From an uncultured Oscillospiraceae bacterium (GTDB taxonomy: Bacteria; Bacillota; Clostridia; Oscillospirales; Ruminococcaceae): DNA of 6,282 nt. Shown here in pieces: positions 5,073 through 6,282 of this stretch. Location: the NCBI GenBank assembly GCA_934456315.1, contig CAKSHG010000133.1:1-6282 (forward strand), read 5' to 3'. Position 1 is the first letter of the stretch. Every line of letters starts with the position of its first letter. Made by a program: the position numbers and the translations under genes. The notes beneath the pieces were generated by a model that worked only from the letters and a program-made list of their open reading frames with translations, did no database searches and had not been told where the DNA came from.

Positions 5073-5429
5073 TTACTTTCTGGACTTCTTGGTAGCAACC
5101 ATTACAGCGCCTGCAACAGCAGCAACGCCTGCAACACCTGCAACGCCAGCTACGCCAGTATCAGGAGAGCCCTTGCCGTCCTCTGCGGGAGCAGCGGTTT
5201 CAGCAGTAGCAGCATCAACAGTAGCAGCGTCCTCAACGGTTGTTTCAGCAGTTTCAGCCTCTGCGGTGGTGGTTTCAAACTCAACAGTTGCAACAGCCTC
5301 TGCGGTGGAATCAGTAGAAATTGCAACTACCTCGTTAGTAACCTCAGCAGTTTCAGCAGATGCAGCTACGGTGGTAGCAGCCATTGCAGCTACGACAGCA
5401 GCAGTAACGACAAACTTAGAAATCTTCAT
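5073..5429 (-). CDS. Minimal SPDTG surface protein with acidic Ala/Thr-rich tether
   Basis: The 118-aa precursor has a signal peptide (MKISKF, Ala/Val-rich core, likely cleavage after ASA at residue 25). A low-complexity mature part covers 26-87, then SPDTG (88-92), a helix built of GVA repeats (VAGVAGVAGVAAVAG) and a KKSRK tail. Between cleavage site and SPDTG there are 16 acidic residues, one lysine, one phenylalanine and no cysteine; the rest is mostly Ala, Thr and Val. No folded domain is evident, so after sortase cleavage at T91 about 66 residues of acidic tether would remain on the wall. KGSPDTGV is shared exactly with the 244-aa surface protein. The ATG has AGAGG at 8 nt and a near-perfect promoter upstream. 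It could be a small wall component, a membrane-retained spacer, or a remnant of a larger adhesin; I favour an intact small protein because every processing signal is present. Confidence 0.8.
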   Translation of the reverse strand: MKISKFVVTAAVVAAMAATTVAASAETAEVTNEVVAISTDSTAEAVATVEFETTTAEAETAETTVEDAATVDAATAETAAPAEDGKGSPDTGVAGVAGVAGVAAVAGAVMVATKKSRK

Positions 5430-5495
5430 GATAAGTACCTCTTTTGTTCAATATTTACCGGTTTTGGATATCCGGCATTTCTTTTTACGATTTGT

Positions 5496-5524
5496 ATTTT
5501 AGCACTTTTCCCGGAAATTGTCAA
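5496..5524 (-). promoter_or_regulatory. Strong SigA promoter of the 118-aa SPDTG gene
   Basis: On the minus strand a perfect TTGACA (5524-5519), a 17-nt spacer and TAAAAT (5501-5496) are preceded by the TGC of an extended -10. This is the best promoter in the window. The start is expected near 5489, giving a leader of about 60 nt that contains GCCGGATATCC and ACCGGT, which could pair through their CCGG blocks. It implies strong vegetative expression of a very small wall protein. Confidence 0.82.
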
Positions 5525-5544
5525 GCGATTTGCCTAAAAAAATA

Positions 5545-5561
5545 TTGTGAATGTTGTACAA
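5545..5561. promoter_or_regulatory. Imperfect dyad in the rubrerythrin control region
   Basis: TTGTGAATGTTGTACAA has TTGT and ACAA ends, and its right half contains the perfect palindrome TTGTACAA (5554-5561). It lies between the two divergent promoters, about 26 nt upstream of the rubrerythrin -35. The left half matches the Rex half-site TTGTGAA, but the right half and the spacing (17 rather than 18) do not, so a redox operator is only a guess. Confidence 0.25.
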
Positions 5562-5587
5562 ATCTAACAAACACAAGCCGGACAAAT

Positions 5588-5619
5588 TTGACGGCATTTT
5601 CTTACAGTCAGCGTATAAT
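5588..5619 (+). promoter_or_regulatory. Probable promoter of rubrerythrin
   Basis: A perfect TATAAT (5614-5619) lies 49 nt before the rubrerythrin ATG, at a sensible distance. The nearest good -35, TTGACG (5588-5593), is 20 nt away instead of 17, which suggests a weak or activator-dependent promoter, or one twisted into register by a regulator. The -35 overlaps a CAAATTTG palindrome (5583-5590). I see no match to the PerR box. Confidence 0.5.
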
Positions 5620-5667
5620 CCTCCAGAAAACTGCAATAATATATCCAAAAGCAAAGGAGAGATGATC

Positions 5668-6201
5668 ATGGAACTAAAAGGTACCCGCACTGAAGCGAAC
5701 CTCCGCTCGGCGTTCGCCGGAGAGACCCAGGCGCGCAGCAAATACGACTACTTCGCGAAAGCCGCTGAAAAGGAGGGATTCCAGCAGATAGCCGCGATAT
5801 TCCGGGAAACCGCCGCCAACGAGGAAGCTCACGCGTTCCTCTGGTTCAGCCAGCTCGGAGCGCTTTCGAACACCGCGCAGAACCTTATAAGCGCGAAATC
5901 CGGCGAGCATTTCGAGTGGGCGGAGATGTACGAGGATTTCGCCAGGGTCGCCGAGGAGGAGGGCTTCACCGACATCGCGAAGAAATTCCGGCAGGTAGGC
6001 GCGGTCGAGAAGGCGCACGAGGAGCGATTCCTGCGGCTGCTGAACACCGTGGAAATGCAGAAGGTTTTCGAAAAGACCGATGAGATAATGTGGCAGTGCC
6101 GCAACTGCGGTCACATCGAGTTCGGGAAGAAAGCCCCGGAGCACTGCCCCGTCTGCGGCTATCCGAAGTCCTATTTCCAGCAGAAGCCCGAAAACTACTG
6201 A
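5668..6201 (+). CDS. rbr: Rubrerythrin
   Basis: Rubrerythrin reduces hydrogen peroxide to water in the cytoplasm of anaerobes with electrons from rubredoxin or NADH-dependent partners. The 177-aa protein has a ferritin-like diiron domain: E19 in AFAGETQAR, E52-x-x-H55 in NEEAH, a Glu cluster in EHFEWAEMY (E83, E86), and E114-x-x-H117 in VEKAH. A C-terminal rubredoxin-like domain follows with C144-x-x-C147 and C160-x-x-C163. Domain order and length are those of classical rubrerythrin and no ligand appears lost. I chose the ATG at 5668 because GGAG ends 8 nt before it; the in-frame ATG at 5662 is only 2 nt from that site. It appears monocistronic, with hairpins just after the stop. Confidence 0.96.
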   Translation: MELKGTRTEANLRSAFAGETQARSKYDYFAKAAEKEGFQQIAAIFRETAANEEAHAFLWFSQLGALSNTAQNLISAKSGEHFEWAEMYEDFARVAEEEGFTDIAKKFRQVGAVEKAHEERFLRLLNTVEMQKVFEKTDEIMWQCRNCGHIEFGKKAPEHCPVCGYPKSYFQQKPENY

Positions 6202-6205
6202 CAAA

Positions 6206-6233
6206 AGCACCGGCATGAAACCATGCCGGTGCT
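6206..6233. terminator. Long perfect hairpin after rubrerythrin
   Basis: AGCACCGGCATG (6206-6217) and CATGCCGGTGCT (6222-6233) form a perfect 12-bp stem on an AAAC loop, 4 nt after the stop codon. The plus strand lacks a T tail here (CAGACCG follows), whereas the minus strand reads into TTTTG. It may therefore mainly stop a minus-strand transcript entering from the right, or protect the rubrerythrin mRNA 3' end. Confidence 0.6.
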
Positions 6234-6244
6234 CAGACCGTCGA

Positions 6245-6266
6245 AAAAGTCACTAAAGTGACTTTT
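6245..6266. terminator. Second hairpin after rubrerythrin with A/T-run stem ends
   Basis: AAAAGTCAC (6245-6253) and GTGACTTTT (6258-6266) pair perfectly over 9 bp around a TAAA loop. The paired A and T runs at the base are usual in bidirectional terminators, where the U run is part of the stem. It lies 11 nt beyond the first hairpin, and the two together probably end the rubrerythrin transcript. It could also be a copy of a dispersed palindromic repeat. Confidence 0.5.
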
Positions 6267-6282
6267 CCGCCGAACATCCGCG

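Noticed and set aside
5068..5502. Plus-strand 144-codon Ala/Thr/Val-rich frame opposite the 118-aa SPDTG gene.
   Set aside because: It is the complement of the GCA/ACA-rich low-complexity gene; the minus strand has the signal peptide, SPDTG, ribosome site and consensus promoter.

Overview
The window looks like ordinary chromosome from a low-to-mid G+C Gram-positive of class Clostridia, probably a Ruminococcus-like member of the Oscillospiraceae. The evidence is a SpoIIID-type sporulation regulator, a two-domain rubrerythrin, a MurAB/MurZ-like MurA, a WalJ/YycJ nuclease-fold protein, and two surface proteins with SPDTG wall-sorting signals. Genes are G+C-rich with strong Shine-Dalgarno sites, intergenic DNA is A+T-rich, and the promoters are SigA-like. 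The genus is inferred from this gene set; no rRNA is present.

Layout. (1) Positions 103-2989, minus strand: a compact four-gene unit read right to left, murA, walJ, a Dabb-domain gene and a DNA-deoxyinosine glycosylase. Neighbours overlap by 1 nt, are 10 nt apart, or overlap by 11 nt. It has one good promoter (3114-3142) and one end hairpin (76-101). (2) 2990-3534: an A+T-rich divergent control region holding the murA promoter and leader, a perfect dyad, and the promoter and leader of the next gene. (3) 3535-4269, plus strand: a secreted, probably sortase-anchored 244-aa surface protein. (4) 4291-4317: a hairpin shared by convergent genes. (5) 4320-5429, minus strand: spoIIID, a small CxxC/CxxC protein of unknown function, and a 118-aa SPDTG protein whose mature part is almost pure acidic, Ala/Thr-rich tether. 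A terminator separates the last two. (6) 5430-5667: divergent control region. (7) 5668-6201, plus strand: rubrerythrin, followed by two strong hairpins.

How they fit together. The left unit joins peptidoglycan precursor synthesis (MurA) with WalJ and a base-excision repair glycosylase. The middle holds two SPDTG wall-protein candidates flanking the sporulation regulator. The right end is peroxide and oxygen defence, typical of a strict anaerobe. I see no mobile element, CRISPR array, tRNA or rRNA. I found no clearly new multi-gene system. The most unusual items are the minimal acidic SPDTG protein, the unexplained zinc-ribbon-like gene behind a terminator, and the structured, inverted-repeat-flanked start region of spoIIID.
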